Shown here: positions 27,674-37,732 of the stretch, one piece after another
Layout: every line of letters begins with the position of its first letter
Position numbering within the stretch: the stretch's first letter is position 1
Assembly: GCF_016904955.1 (NCBI RefSeq)
Contig: NZ_JADIKE010000037.1
Location: forward strand, 434,001-498,000
Origin: Dyella flava
GTDB taxonomy: Bacteria; Pseudomonadota; Gammaproteobacteria; Xanthomonadales; Rhodanobacteraceae
Direction: 5' to 3'
Length of the DNA: 64,000 nt
The notes under the pieces: generated by a model
What the model was told of the DNA's origin: nothing
Databases searched by the model: none
The model's input: only the letters and a program-made list of their open reading frames with translations
Made by a program: the position numbers and the translations under genes

Positions 27674-29182
27674 TTACTTCACGCCGTGCATCAGCTTGTT
27701 GATGAGCGGAGAGATCAACAGCAGCAGCACGCCGGCACCGGCCAGCAGCCAGAAGCTGAAGGTGAAACCGCTCAGCGCCGACGCCGCCGTCATGCCGTTT
27801 TCGCCACTGATGTGGCCCGCCAGCAGACCGGACAGATTGCCGCCCACCGCCAACGAGAGAAACCAGCCGCCCATGGCCACACCGACCAGGCGCGGTGGCG
27901 CCAGCTTGGTCACCATCGACAGGCCGATCGGTGACAGGCACAGCTCACCCACGGTCTGCAGCACGTAGCAAGCGGTCAGCGGCCAGAACGGGATCAGCCC
28001 GTGCGCATCGATCAGGCGCGACAAGGCATACATCAGCACCAGAAAACCCAGTCCGTTGAAGATCAGGCCAAGGCCGAACTTGCGCGGAATCGAAGGCTCC
28101 CGGTGCGATCTGGCCAGGAAGGCCCAGACCTGCGTGACGATCGGCGCCAGCACGATGATCGCCAGCGGACTCACCGACTGGAACCAGCCCACCGGGAATT
28201 CCCAGCCGCCGAACATCTTGCGGTCGACCATGTTTTCCGCAAGGAAGTTAAACGACGTGCCCAGCTGGAAGTAGAACATCCAGAACAGCAGGTTGAAGGC
28301 GAAGATGATCATCATCGCGATCACCCGTTGCACCTGCACCGTATCGTGACGCGCAGCCTCGACGATCAGCATGGTAGCCACGCCAACGAACAGCAGGCCA
28401 AGCAACCACTGCAGGCCGATCGCGCCGATCTGGGACAGCAGCCAGTAGACAATCGGTACCGCGATCACCACACCTACGAACACCCAAAGCACACGCAACC
28501 GGCTTGCAGCCTCCGGCGCGGGACGCCCGACACCGCGCAAACCACGCCGACCAAACCAGAACCACAACAGGCTCAACACCATGCCCACACCGGCGGCGGC
28601 AAACACCAGCCGATAGTTCTGCTGCAACGGGGTATCGGTGAAATAACTGGCCAGCCAGCCGGTGAGCAGCGGCGCGACAAACGCGCCCGCGTTGATGCCC
28701 ATGTAGAACAGCGTGAAACCGCGATCACGCCGCTCATCCATGGGGCCGTACAACTGTCCGACCATGGACGAGATATTCGGCTTGAACAGGCCGTCACCCA
28801 CCACGACCATCGCCAGTCCGTACAGCATCGCCTGCTGATTCGGCAGCATGATCGTGAACAAGCCGGCCGCCATCACCAGGGCGCCCAGCAGGATCGAGCG
28901 CTGGTAGCCGATCAGCTTGTCGGCCACATAGCCGCCAAAGATGCCGGTGGCATAGATCAGCGCGGTGTAAGCGCCGTAGATCTTGCTGGCCCAGGCCTGC
29001 CCGGAGGGATCGCCGTGATAGAACTGCGCCACGATGTACAGCGCCAAGGCCCAACTCACGCTGTAGAACGCGAAGCGCTCCCAGAACTCGGTCATGAACA
29101 GCATCCACAGCGGACGCGGATGACCGAGCATCTGCGGAAAATCGGGTGCACCGGCCATGCTGGCTTCGGAACTCTGGCTCAC
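27674..29182 (-). CDS. POT/PTR2 family proton-coupled peptide transporter
   Basis: 502 residues, 12-14 membrane helices. PTR2 signatures: EFWERFAFYSVSW in helix 1, IFGGYVADKLIGYQRSIL, and FTLFYMGINAGAFVAPLL. Imports di- or tripeptides across the inner membrane with protons. Its place between the tyrosine and tryptophan catabolic genes suits supply of aromatic amino acids, but this is inference. The ATG at 29182 gives a hydrophilic N-terminus of about 25 residues. Confidence 0.93.
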   Translation of the reverse strand: MSQSSEASMAGAPDFPQMLGHPRPLWMLFMTEFWERFAFYSVSWALALYIVAQFYHGDPSGQAWASKIYGAYTALIYATGIFGGYVADKLIGYQRSILLGALVMAAGLFTIMLPNQQAMLYGLAMVVVGDGLFKPNISSMVGQLYGPMDERRDRGFTLFYMGINAGAFVAPLLTGWLASYFTDTPLQQNYRLVFAAAGVGMVLSLLWFWFGRRGLRGVGRPAPEAASRLRVLWVFVGVVIAVPIVYWLLSQIGAIGLQWLLGLLFVGVATMLIVEAARHDTVQVQRVIAMMIIFAFNLLFWMFYFQLGTSFNFLAENMVDRKMFGGWEFPVGWFQSVSPLAIIVLAPIVTQVWAFLARSHREPSIPRKFGLGLIFNGLGFLVLMYALSRLIDAHGLIPFWPLTACYVLQTVGELCLSPIGLSMVTKLAPPRLVGVAMGGWFLSLAVGGNLSGLLAGHISGENGMTAASALSGFTFSFWLLAGAGVLLLLISPLINKLMHGVK

Positions 29183-29317
29183 GTATCTCCCCCTGGGCGT
29201 TGGATTAAAAAGATGTAACGAGCCGAATGCACTTTAGTCAAATGCAACGCAGCAACCCGGCTTTGGCGTCAGTGCAGTCCATCCCGGAGTGTTTGATCAC
29301 CTTGCCGGCAAGGCAGA

Positions 29318-30166
29318 TCAGCTTCCCAGCACCGTGCGCACATCCAGCAGCTCGGGGAAAAACTCCAGATCCAGCGCTTTCTTCAGAAACGCCACGCCCG
29401 AGGAACCTCCCGTGCCGCGGCGATGTCCGATGATCCGCTCTACCGTTTTCATATGGCGGAAACGCCAAAGCTGGAAACTTTCCTCCACATCCACCAGTTG
29501 CTCGCACATGTGGTACTCCGGCCAAAACGTTGCCCGCTGTTCGTAAATGCGCTTGAACACCGGCAATAGATCGTCATGGCGCTGATACGGCTCGCTCCAG
29601 TCGCGCTCCACGCGCGCCGCCGGCACCGCATGCCCGCGGCGCGCCAGGTAGCGCAGGAATTCGTCGTACAGGCCGGGCGCTTCCAGCACCTCGCGCAACT
29701 GCGCGTGCACCGCCGGGTCATAGTCGAATACCTTGAGCATCTGCGCGTTCTTGTTGCCCAGCATGAATTCGATCATGCGGTACTGCAGCGACTGAAAGCC
29801 CGACGACGAGCCCAGCACGCCGCGAAACTCCAGGTATTCGGAGGGCGTCAGCGTCTCCAGCACCGCCCACTGCTCGAACAGCTGGCGCTGCACCTGCTTT
29901 ACCCGCGCCAGGATTTTCAGGCACGTATCGAGGTCGTCGACGCGCAGGTGCGCGATCGCCGACTTGAGCTCGTGAATGATCAGCTTCATCCACAGCTCCG
30001 CCACCTGGTGCTGCACGATGAACAGCATTTCGTCGTGGTGCGGGGGCTGGCTGAGGGGTTGCTGGGCGGCCAGGAGCTGGTCCAGCCGCAGGTAGCCGTC
30101 GTAGGTCATCCGGCCACTCAGATCGATCTGAATGCCTGCCTCAAGGTCACGCTGGTTGTCCTTCAT
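29318..30166 (-). CDS. kynA: Tryptophan 2,3-dioxygenase
   Basis: 282 residues. Heme enzyme that opens the indole ring of tryptophan to N-formylkynurenine. Signatures: [35 protein letters not shown] with the substrate-binding His, [19 protein letters not shown], and the C-terminal heme-ligand region ([19 protein letters not shown]). ATG 30166. No kynurenine formamidase or kynureninase gene follows, so the rest of the pathway is elsewhere. Divergent from pdhA. Confidence 0.96.
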   Translation of the reverse strand: MKDNQRDLEAGIQIDLSGRMTYDGYLRLDQLLAAQQPLSQPPHHDEMLFIVQHQVAELWMKLIIHELKSAIAHLRVDDLDTCLKILARVKQVQRQLFEQWAVLETLTPSEYLEFRGVLGSSSGFQSLQYRMIEFMLGNKNAQMLKVFDYDPAVHAQLREVLEAPGLYDEFLRYLARRGHAVPAARVERDWSEPYQRHDDLLPVFKRIYEQRATFWPEYHMCEQLVDVEESFQLWRFRHMKTVERIIGHRRGTGGSSGVAFLKKALDLEFFPELLDVRTVLGS

Positions 30167-30377
30167 GGTGCCCGCAAACCCGCAAAGATGCTCATGTTAC
30201 CCGGTCTGGGGATGTCCTACGTACGCCCTCGCATGCTGCGGTGTGCCTTGCACCGCAACATGGCTGCCTGTTATCAAATGTGGTCTTTTCCGGGACTTTC
30301 CCTGTGCGTCAGGCCCCACTGGATGGGCCTCGCCTCCCCGCAGAGATCCTTTCCTTACCCCACCCCGGGAGCGAGTC

Positions 30378-31463
30378 GTGTCCATCGCCGCCAAGTTTGA
30401 AATCGAATATCTGCAATACCTCGACGCCGAAGGCAAGCAGGTCCGTGACGACCTGCCTGAGTTCGCCAAAGACCTTAACCACATGGTCGAGCTGTACAAG
30501 CTGATGATGTCGACCCGCGTCTTTGACGCGAAGTCGGTAGCACTGCAACGTACCGGCAAGCTCGGCACCTATGCAAGCTGTCTCGGTCACGAGGCCGCGC
30601 ACGTCGGCATCGGCAGCGCCATGAAGCCGGAAGACGTGCTGGCTCCGAGCTACCGCGAATACGGCGCCCAGCTGTATCGCGGCGTACAGCCGCGCGAGGT
30701 GTACATGTACTGGGGCGGTGACGAACGCGGTAACGATTATCAGAAAGAACCCGCACGTCACGACTTCGCCTGGTCGGTGCCGATCGCCACGCAGTGCCTG
30801 CACGCAGCCGGTTCCGCGCTGGCTTTCCGCATCCGCGGCGAAAAGCGCGTGGCCGTGTGCACGATCGGTGACGGCGGCTCGTCCAAGGGCGACTTCTACG
30901 GCGCCATCAACATCGCAGGCGCACAGAACCTGCCGATGGTGGCAGTGATCGTCAACAACCAGTGGGCGATCTCGGTGCCGCGCAAGATCCAGTCCGGTGC
31001 GCCGACCCTCGCACAGAAAGGCATTGCCGCCGGCCTGTTCTCGATCCAGGTGGACGGCAACGACATCATCGCCGTGCGCAAGGCGATGGAAGACGCGCTG
31101 GAACGCGCCCGCAACGGCCAGGGCGGCAGTGTGCTGGAGCTGGTCACCTACCGTTTGAGCGATCACACCACCGCCGACGACGCCCGTCGCTACCGCGGCG
31201 AGCAGGAAGTGAAAGACGCCTGGGCCAAGGAGCCGATGAAGCGCCTGCGCAACTGGCTGGTCGCCAAGGGCGTGTGGGACGACCAGAAGGAAGAGGCCTG
31301 GAAAGCCGAGTGCGACGACTGGATGGATAACGAGGTGAACGCTTACCTCGAAACCAAGACCCAGCCCGTCACGGCGATGTTCGACTACACCTTCGCCGAA
31401 GTTCCCGCAGACCTCGCCAAACAGCGCGACCTCGCGCTCTCGCTCGACAAGAAGGCGCACTAA
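30378..31463 (+). CDS. pdhA: 2-oxoacid (probably pyruvate) dehydrogenase E1 component, alpha subunit
   Basis: 361 residues from GTG 30378, which has GGGAGCGAG upstream. Thiamine-diphosphate binding motif GDGGSSKGDFYGAINIA...NNQWAIS is clear, as are SCLGHEAAHVGIG and SYREYGAQL. In the alpha2beta2 E1 type this subunit decarboxylates the 2-oxoacid and reductively acylates the E2 lipoyl group. Three bp before E1beta and then E2: a compact operon. Pyruvate versus branched-chain substrate cannot be settled by eye. Confidence 0.92.
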   Translation: MSIAAKFEIEYLQYLDAEGKQVRDDLPEFAKDLNHMVELYKLMMSTRVFDAKSVALQRTGKLGTYASCLGHEAAHVGIGSAMKPEDVLAPSYREYGAQLYRGVQPREVYMYWGGDERGNDYQKEPARHDFAWSVPIATQCLHAAGSALAFRIRGEKRVAVCTIGDGGSSKGDFYGAINIAGAQNLPMVAVIVNNQWAISVPRKIQSGAPTLAQKGIAAGLFSIQVDGNDIIAVRKAMEDALERARNGQGGSVLELVTYRLSDHTTADDARRYRGEQEVKDAWAKEPMKRLRNWLVAKGVWDDQKEEAWKAECDDWMDNEVNAYLETKTQPVTAMFDYTFAEVPADLAKQRDLALSLDKKAH

Positions 31464-31466
31464 GTC

Positions 31467-32447
31467 ATGGCACAAATCACTCTTATCGAAGCCGTCACCC
31501 AGGCTCTTGCTTATGAAATGGCCCACGACCCGAGTGTGGTAGTGCTGGGCGAAGACGTTGGTGTCAATGGCGGCGTGTTCCGCGCCACCCAGGGTCTGCA
31601 GGAAAAGTTTGGCGAACTGCGCGTGCTCGACACCCCGCTGGACGAAACCACCATCGCCGGCGTCACCGTCGGTCTTGCCGCACAAGGCATGAAGCCGGTC
31701 GCCGAAGCGCAGTTCGAAGGCTTCATCTACCCGATGATGGAGCAGATTGCCTGCCACGCCGCGCGCCTGCGCAACCGTACCCGCGGTCGCATCACCGTGC
31801 CGGCCGTGTGGCGTGCGCCGTGGGGCGGCGGCATTCGTGCGCCGGAACATCACTCCGAAGCAAACGAACATCTGTTCACCAACATCCCGGGCCTGCGCGT
31901 GGTAATGCCGTCGTCGCCGGCACGTGCGTACGGCTTGCTGCTTGCCGCAATCCGCGATCCGGATCCGGTGATGTTCTTCGAACCCAAGCGCATCTACCGC
32001 CAGTACAAGGAAGAAGTGCCGGATGATGGCGAAGCGCTGCCGCTCGATGTGTGCTTCGTGCTGCGCGACGGCACCGACGTCACCATCGTGACCTGGGGTG
32101 CGCAGGTGAAGGAAGCGCTGGAAGCGGCCGACGCGCTGGCCGAAGAAGGCATCAGCGCCGAAGTGATCGACGTGGCCACGCTCACCCCGCTCGACTTCGA
32201 CACCATCGCCGAATCGGTGCAGAAGACCGGCCGCTGCGTGATCGTGCACGAAGCGCCCAAGACCGCCGGCTTCGGTGCGGAAATCGCCGCACGCATCGCC
32301 GAGGAATGCCTGTATGACCTGCTGGCGCCGGTCGAGCGCGTCACCGGCTACGACACGCACATCCCGCTGTTCCGTCTCGAAATGAAGTACCTGCCGAGTA
32401 CGGAACGTGTGGTCGAAGCCGCCAAGCGCACGCTCGCCAACTCCTGA
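31467..32447 (+). CDS. pdhB: 2-oxoacid (probably pyruvate) dehydrogenase E1 component, beta subunit
   Basis: 326 residues. Typical E1beta features: ALAYEMAHDPSVVVLGEDVG, GVFRATQGL, LDTPLDETTIAGVTVGLA, and the Tyr/His-rich EQIACHAARLRNRT and APWGGGIRAPEHHSE segments that complete the active site with E1alpha. Follows pdhA after 3 bp and is followed by E2 after 77 bp that include an inverted repeat. Confidence 0.94.
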   Translation: MAQITLIEAVTQALAYEMAHDPSVVVLGEDVGVNGGVFRATQGLQEKFGELRVLDTPLDETTIAGVTVGLAAQGMKPVAEAQFEGFIYPMMEQIACHAARLRNRTRGRITVPAVWRAPWGGGIRAPEHHSEANEHLFTNIPGLRVVMPSSPARAYGLLLAAIRDPDPVMFFEPKRIYRQYKEEVPDDGEALPLDVCFVLRDGTDVTIVTWGAQVKEALEAADALAEEGISAEVIDVATLTPLDFDTIAESVQKTGRCVIVHEAPKTAGFGAEIAARIAEECLYDLLAPVERVTGYDTHIPLFRLEMKYLPSTERVVEAAKRTLANS

Positions 32448-32459
32448 ACATAACGACAG

Positions 32460-32487
32460 CATCATCCCGGTCCAGGCCGGGATGATG
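32460..32487. repeat. Inverted repeat between pdhB and the E2 gene
   Basis: Perfect 11-bp arms CATCATCCCGG/CCGGGATGATG with a 6-base loop. No T run follows, so it is more likely a messenger-processing or stability hairpin setting E1/E2 ratio than a full terminator. Confidence 0.5.
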
Positions 32488-32524
32488 ACAAAAAGCACAT
32501 CAAGCAGATTACGGGAACTGACTC

Positions 32525-33898
32525 ATGGCCGACATCAAGACGTTCTACCTGCCGGACCTCGGCGAAGGCCTGCCCGACGCAACCATCGTCGAATGGCACG
32601 TAAAGGAAGGCGACACCATCAAGCTCGACGCCCCGCTGGTGTCGATGGAAACCGCCAAGGCGGTGGTCGACGTGCCCTCGCCCTACACCGGCAAGGTCAC
32701 CAAGCTGCACGGCGCTGCGGGCGACGTGATCGAAACCGGCGCCGCACTGGCCGAATTCGAACCCGATCCGAACGCCAAGCAGCGCGCCGAGGCTGAAGCC
32801 ACCGGCCATCATCATGGCCCGAAGAAAGCCGCGGCCGAACCGAAGAAAGTCACCGCCTCCGATGAAGGCGGCGAAATCGAATCGGGCAACGGCACCGCCG
32901 ATCGCGAAGACGAAGGCACCGTGGTCGGCGCCATGGTCAGCGGCAGCCACGTACATGTGGAGCACGCCTCCAGCGTGGGCGGCGTGAAGGCCGTGCCGGC
33001 CGTGCGCGCGCTGGCCAAGAAGCTGAAGGTGGACATCAGCCGCGTGCGCCCGAGCGGCGCCGATGGCGTGGTGACCATGCAGGACGTCAAGAATGCAGCC
33101 GCCAACGGCACCGCCGCACTCGGCTCGGCGCCGGCCCGTGCCGTGCCCGCGTCTGCCGGACGTCATCTCGCTCCCGAACTGCCGCAGCCGGAACCGGCAC
33201 GCACGCCGATGTCGCAGGCCGGCAAGCCGGTGCGCACGGCTCCGCCGAGCGTAAAAGCCAGCGGCCAACCGGAACAGCTCAAGGGTGTCCGCCGCAACAT
33301 GGCCCGCGTGATGGCTGATGCGCACGCCAACGTGGTGCCCACCACGCTGGTGGACGATGCCGACCTGCACGCCTGGATCGGCAAGCAGGACATCACCGCT
33401 CGCCTGATTCGCTCCATCGTTGTCGCCTGCAAGACCGTGCCTGCGCTCAACGCCTGGTTCGACGGCAAGAACCTCACCCGCACGCTGCATCCGCACGTGG
33501 ACATCGGTATCGCCGTCGATACGGAAGATGGCTTGTTCGTGCCCGCACTGCGCAACGCCGACGTGCTCGACGGCGCCGGTATCCGTGCCGGTATCCAGCG
33601 CCTGCGCGCGCAGGTGGAAGACCGCACGATTCCGCCGTCGGAACTGGCCGGCTACACCATCAGCCTGTCCAACTTCGGCATGTTCGCCGGCCGCTATGCA
33701 ACGCCGGTGGTGGTGCCGCCGTGCGTGGCGATCATCGGTGCCGGCAAGCTCAGCCACGATGTGGTCGCGGTGATGGGCGGCATCGAAGTGCATCGTCGCA
33801 TGCCGATCAGCGTCACCTTCGATCATCGCGCTGCCACCGGTGGCGAGGCCGCGCGCTTCCTCAAGGCGCTGCTGGACGATTTGTCGTTGCCGAACTGA
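32525..33898 (+). CDS. Dihydrolipoamide acyltransferase (E2) with altered catalytic motif
   Basis: 457 residues. One lipoyl domain with the acceptor Lys45 (SMETAKAVV), a long Ala/Lys-rich linker, a peripheral-subunit binding domain (about 155-190, VPAVRALAKKLKVDISRVRPSG), and a C-terminal acyltransferase domain. The catalytic motif, normally H-R-x-x-D-G, reads DHRAATGG: His434 is present but the Asp position is Thr438. I have the impression that this occurs in a subgroup of xanthomonad E2 proteins, yet it is a real change at a key residue. No E3 gene follows in this window. Ends in a strong terminator. Confidence 0.9.
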   Translation: MADIKTFYLPDLGEGLPDATIVEWHVKEGDTIKLDAPLVSMETAKAVVDVPSPYTGKVTKLHGAAGDVIETGAALAEFEPDPNAKQRAEAEATGHHHGPKKAAAEPKKVTASDEGGEIESGNGTADREDEGTVVGAMVSGSHVHVEHASSVGGVKAVPAVRALAKKLKVDISRVRPSGADGVVTMQDVKNAAANGTAALGSAPARAVPASAGRHLAPELPQPEPARTPMSQAGKPVRTAPPSVKASGQPEQLKGVRRNMARVMADAHANVVPTTLVDDADLHAWIGKQDITARLIRSIVVACKTVPALNAWFDGKNLTRTLHPHVDIGIAVDTEDGLFVPALRNADVLDGAGIRAGIQRLRAQVEDRTIPPSELAGYTISLSNFGMFAGRYATPVVVPPCVAIIGAGKLSHDVVAVMGGIEVHRRMPISVTFDHRAATGGEAARFLKALLDDLSLPN

Positions 33899-33913
33899 TC
33901 GTCAGCTCCAAAC

Positions 33914-33946
33914 AAAAAAAGCGCCCGGTCCGGGCGCTTTTTTTTT
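33914..33946. terminator. Strong bidirectional terminator after the E2 gene
   Basis: A7, stem GCGCCCG/CGGGCGC, 3-base loop, then a run of nine T. Placed between the convergent E2 and MHYT genes. Confidence 0.92.
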
Positions 33947-33952
33947 ATGACT

Positions 33953-34660
33953 TCACCGCAACAACGCCGCCCATTGTGAAAGGCTCACAACGGCGGTTGC
34001 AGCGATGACCAGCCCAAGAATCATCCAGGCTTCATTCAAACCATTCGTCGGCGAACAATACGCACCCGGCGCGAACATCGCGGCCGCCATGCCGGTGTAA
34101 TGCATGCCGGTCACCGCCAATCCCATCACCAGCGCGGCCCCGATGCGGGCAAGTACGCCCGGCCAGCGCTCGCTGTCGCGCAGCCAGGTCATGATCAGCA
34201 AGGCCGCGGCGCTGGCGCCGAAAGCGATGGCCACCGAAATCCAGAACAGCAACGGGCGATAAGTCAATCCGTCACCCATTTGCATGGCGTACATGCCGCC
34301 GTAGTGCATCAAGCAAACGCCGGCGGCCATCAAGGCGGAAGCCACCAACCAACTGCCGATGCGTACGCCGTTACGTATCACGTAAAAACCAATCCCGCTA
34401 ACGAGCACGGCAACGACCCACGAGGCAAACGTCAGCCAGGCGTTGAACGTCACCGGCACCGGCAGGACCAATGCGACCATGCCCATGAAATGCATGCCCC
34501 AGACGCCGGTGCCGAAGGCGAATGCCGCGGCGATGATCCACAACCTTTTGTCCTCCACGGCACGGCGGACGCGTGAGGTCATCTCGATGCCGCAATACCC
34601 GGTAAGCGAGGCAATGACGAAGGAATAGGCGACCAGCGCGATGTCGTAATGTTTGTCCAT
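33953..34660 (-). CDS. MHYT-domain integral membrane sensor protein
   Basis: 235 residues, seven membrane helices. Three MHYT-type motifs are visible: WGMHFMGM, CLMHYGGM and TGMHYTGM, proposed in this family to bind copper and sense small gases. There is no GGDEF/EAL or kinase domain attached, so the protein is a stand-alone sensor unit. ATG 34660 chosen because it starts the first helix; an upstream ATG at 34708 adds a short Cys-containing tail and cannot be excluded. Downstream of the chemoreceptor gene on the same strand, which may be its partner. Confidence 0.88.
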   Translation of the reverse strand: MDKHYDIALVAYSFVIASLTGYCGIEMTSRVRRAVEDKRLWIIAAAFAFGTGVWGMHFMGMVALVLPVPVTFNAWLTFASWVVAVLVSGIGFYVIRNGVRIGSWLVASALMAAGVCLMHYGGMYAMQMGDGLTYRPLLFWISVAIAFGASAAALLIMTWLRDSERWPGVLARIGAALVMGLAVTGMHYTGMAAAMFAPGAYCSPTNGLNEAWMILGLVIAATAVVSLSQWAALLR

Positions 34661-34800
34661 GCCGCATTTCCCGAAGTAAGGAACATATCCAATGACGCTT
34701 GCTTGCACACCATGAAGGCAACGCCAACGCTGCTCGGATCACTCCCGCCTGCAGGAGAACGGCCTGCCACGAAGCGCGATGCAATGATCTCTAAAGCAAA

Positions 34801-36084
34801 TCATCCAGCGGCGACACGCGCTCTGTCGGCGAAGCTGAAAAACTCGACTTCCGTCGTCAGCATGCCGGCTTGCTCAAGCAAGGCCTGACTCGCCCGATTG
34901 ACGCCCTGCACTTGTTCGTGATGCTTCTGCATGCCGGCATCCATGCGGGTGACCGTGGTGCTTACCTGAGCAAGGTCGGAGGCCTGACTCTCACTGGCCG
35001 CGGCAATCTCGCCCACGATGTCGCTGAGCTTGCGCACGCTGCGGACGATATCCTCGACATCGGTGCAGGAACGGCGTGCCCACTGTGCACCTTCATCGAC
35101 CACGACCTGGCTTTCGCCAATCAAGCGCTTGATCTCGCGCGCGGCCGTGGCGCTGCGTTGAGCAAGCTCGCGCACCTCCCCGGCAACGACGGCAAAACCA
35201 CGCCCCTGTTCGCCCGCTCGTGCAGCTTCCACCGCAGCATTCAAGGCCAGCAAATTGGTCTGGAAGGCAATACCGTCGATCTCGCCGGTGATATCCGCAA
35301 TGCGCTGGCTGGACTGGCCGATTTCATCCATCGCTTGCGTCATTCGCGCGATGGCCGCGCCGCCGCGCTCAGCCTGCGTACGCGCTTCCACGGCGAGTCG
35401 GTCTGCTTCACTGGTGTTGTCGGCGGTGCGTCGGACCAGCTGCGTCATCGCTTCCATGCTGTTGGCGGCCTGCCCCAGCGAAGAGGCCTGGTCGCGCATC
35501 AGGGTGACCAATTCGCCGTTGCCCGACGCCAGTGCTTGCGATGTGCCGTTGACGGTGTCCGCACTGCCTCGGACGCGTCGGATCACGCTGGATAAATGTT
35601 CGTCCATCTCGCGGAAAGCCGTGCGCAGCTCGCCGATCTCGTCGCTGTAGAGCGTGGGAATGTGATTGTCGAGCCGGCCATTCGCGATGGTGCGGGCAAG
35701 TTCCAAAGCATCACGGATGCGCACCGTGATGGAACGAACAAACACGCCATCACTGATGACCGTCAACAACAGACCAAACAGCACGACGCCAAGTGCAACC
35801 GTCCGGAGCAATTGACCTTGAGCACTGATCTGCGCGTAACGCGACTGGGCACGCGCAAGCTCTTGCTCGAAAGCCTGTTCGGCATCGGCGCGTCTGGCCG
35901 GATCCGGCGTATCTATCTGGCGCCCCGATTTGCCCAGCGCCAGCACATCTTCGCGATATTGCTGTTCGACACCGGCATTGGCGCGGTCGATCCCATAGAT
36001 ACCCACTATGCCGATCGCCATCAGAAACAGCAGCAGCAAGCTGAGCCGCATGCCCATTCGTAACTTGATCGTATAGCGAATCAT
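34801..36084 (-). CDS. Methyl-accepting chemotaxis protein with a very short sensor domain
   Basis: 427 residues. Membrane helix 1 (about 12-31), a periplasmic part of only about 60 residues, helix 2 (about 92-113), HAMP (about 114-166), then the signalling coiled coil with the hairpin tip [20 protein letters not shown] and [16 protein letters not shown]. The sensor is far shorter than a standard four-helix bundle, so the ligand may bind elsewhere or the receptor may sense membrane or redox state. Ends without the CheB/CheR-tether pentapeptide. Confidence 0.9.
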   Translation of the reverse strand: MIRYTIKLRMGMRLSLLLLFLMAIGIVGIYGIDRANAGVEQQYREDVLALGKSGRQIDTPDPARRADAEQAFEQELARAQSRYAQISAQGQLLRTVALGVVLFGLLLTVISDGVFVRSITVRIRDALELARTIANGRLDNHIPTLYSDEIGELRTAFREMDEHLSSVIRRVRGSADTVNGTSQALASGNGELVTLMRDQASSLGQAANSMEAMTQLVRRTADNTSEADRLAVEARTQAERGGAAIARMTQAMDEIGQSSQRIADITGEIDGIAFQTNLLALNAAVEAARAGEQGRGFAVVAGEVRELAQRSATAAREIKRLIGESQVVVDEGAQWARRSCTDVEDIVRSVRKLSDIVGEIAAASESQASDLAQVSTTVTRMDAGMQKHHEQVQGVNRASQALLEQAGMLTTEVEFFSFADRARVAAG

Positions 36085-36247
36085 GAGCTCCCCCGACCCG
36101 TGAATCGATTTGGATCTATCGACGCCGGATTAAGAAGCTTTAGTTACAAACAGCGGACCTCCATCAAAAATGTGAAACCAATCACAGTTAGCACCAAGGC
36201 ACACACCGCGCATCACCCGACCCAACATCCTCATATCGCATGGAAAA

Positions 36248-37624
36248 TCAGGAGCCTGCAGCCTCATTCAGGCACAAATGGCGTGTCTCCGGCGCCCACG
36301 CCATCGATACGAGCATGCCGATCAGGAGAATGGCCGCAAGCATCATCATCGCTGGTTGCAGGCCGACATGCGCCATGCCTATCGGCAACAGAAATGTACC
36401 GACGGCCGAACCCAGTCGGCTGCACGCAATGGCCAGTCCAACACCCGAGGCCCGGACTTCGGTCGGGAAACATTCCGGCGGGAATACACCGACCAGGTTC
36501 GAGACGGCGGACATGATCAGGGTGAACACCGCAAAGACCACGATCAGCGCCATGGTCGCGGATTCGGGCAGAAGACTGAGCGCAGCCAAGGTGACGCAGG
36601 CCACGAAGAACGAGCCGATCAGGAAGACGCGGCGCGGCAAAACAACGGTAAGCCAGATACCGAAGATCGCACCGATCACCAACAAGCCGTTCAAAAGCAG
36701 ATCGGCACTACTCTCGCCAAGGTGAAGCACCTTGAGAATGCCGGGCAAGAAGGTGTAGATCGCGAAGTACGGGATCACTAGGCAAACGAAGAAAATGCAG
36801 TTGAATAGCGTGCGGCGGATCAGGTCCGGCTGGAACAGGCGGCCATATCCGCCCCCATGCGAGTGTTCCGGCATCTTGCCGGCATCAAGCTTCACATTAT
36901 CGCCAAAGAAACGCCGCACGATGGCCTGCGCTTCGGCCCGACGTCCCTTGCCAAGCAACCAGCGCGGGGATTCCGGCGTGCCCATCCGCAGAACCAGCAC
37001 GATCAAGGCCGGAACACCTGCCGAGGCCAGCAGCCAGCGCCATGCATCGGGCGATGCATCGGCAAAGTGCATACCGATTACATTCGCGGCTACATAGCCG
37101 ATCGTCCAGATCACACTGAATGACCCCAGCAACACGCCACGATGCTTGCGTGGTGAAAACTCGGCCAGGATCGCATGCCCGACAACGAAATCTCCGCCCA
37201 TGCCAATACCAAGCAGCAGTCGCAAGGCACACAGCATCAATGGCGAAGCGGCATAGAACTGCGCAAACGCCGCCAGCGTGATAATCAGAAAGCTGAGCAG
37301 GAATATTTTCTGCCGGCCGATACGATCCGATAGCCAGCCAAATATCAGGCTACCTACGAAAATGCCGGCCAGGGCGGAACTACCGATCAAACCATTCCAA
37401 ACGGCATCCAGTTCCATCTGATGGCTGAGCGAAGGTAGCGCATGGCCCACCGTGCCCAGTGCATAACCTTCCGTGAGATGCGCACCGAAGGTCAAAGCTG
37501 CAATCTTGCAGTGAAACCCGTTAAGCGGCACATCGTCCAGGAGTGTGTATTCGCGTTGCGGCTCCTGCTTGCTTGCATCGCCCAACGCTCGCACCGAAGT
37601 TGCCTGTCCGTCACCGCTGGCCAT
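36248..37624 (-). CDS. MFS transporter, sugar/aromatic-acid porter type
   Basis: 458 residues, 12 membrane helices. MFS signatures between helices 2 and 3 (GWLSDRIGRQKIFLL) and LLLGIGMGGDFVVGHAILAEFSPRKHRG, plus PESPRWLLGKGRRAEA in the central loop. An N-terminal hydrophilic tail of about 35 residues precedes helix 1. It lies 108 bp downstream of the semialdehyde dehydrogenase gene, same strand, and may import the substrate that the dehydrogenase / aldo-keto reductase pair processes. The substrate is unknown. Confidence 0.85.
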   Translation of the reverse strand: MASGDGQATSVRALGDASKQEPQREYTLLDDVPLNGFHCKIAALTFGAHLTEGYALGTVGHALPSLSHQMELDAVWNGLIGSSALAGIFVGSLIFGWLSDRIGRQKIFLLSFLIITLAAFAQFYAASPLMLCALRLLLGIGMGGDFVVGHAILAEFSPRKHRGVLLGSFSVIWTIGYVAANVIGMHFADASPDAWRWLLASAGVPALIVLVLRMGTPESPRWLLGKGRRAEAQAIVRRFFGDNVKLDAGKMPEHSHGGGYGRLFQPDLIRRTLFNCIFFVCLVIPYFAIYTFLPGILKVLHLGESSADLLLNGLLVIGAIFGIWLTVVLPRRVFLIGSFFVACVTLAALSLLPESATMALIVVFAVFTLIMSAVSNLVGVFPPECFPTEVRASGVGLAIACSRLGSAVGTFLLPIGMAHVGLQPAMMMLAAILLIGMLVSMAWAPETRHLCLNEAAGS

Positions 37625-37732
37625 CGTGCCTCCTTGTCTCGTGAATGGGCGCCTCTTGCGCCCGGATCATCGGCAGGCGATGTGCTCGCCTGCCGTGATG
37701 CGTCGGCGGAGCGTGTTGGCTCCACCCGTGGA

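Noticed and set aside
30309..32498. 729-codon minus-strand frame opposite pdhA and pdhB
   Set aside because: Antisense shadow; His/Val/Gly/Ala-rich with no domain, while the plus strand carries complete E1 subunits.
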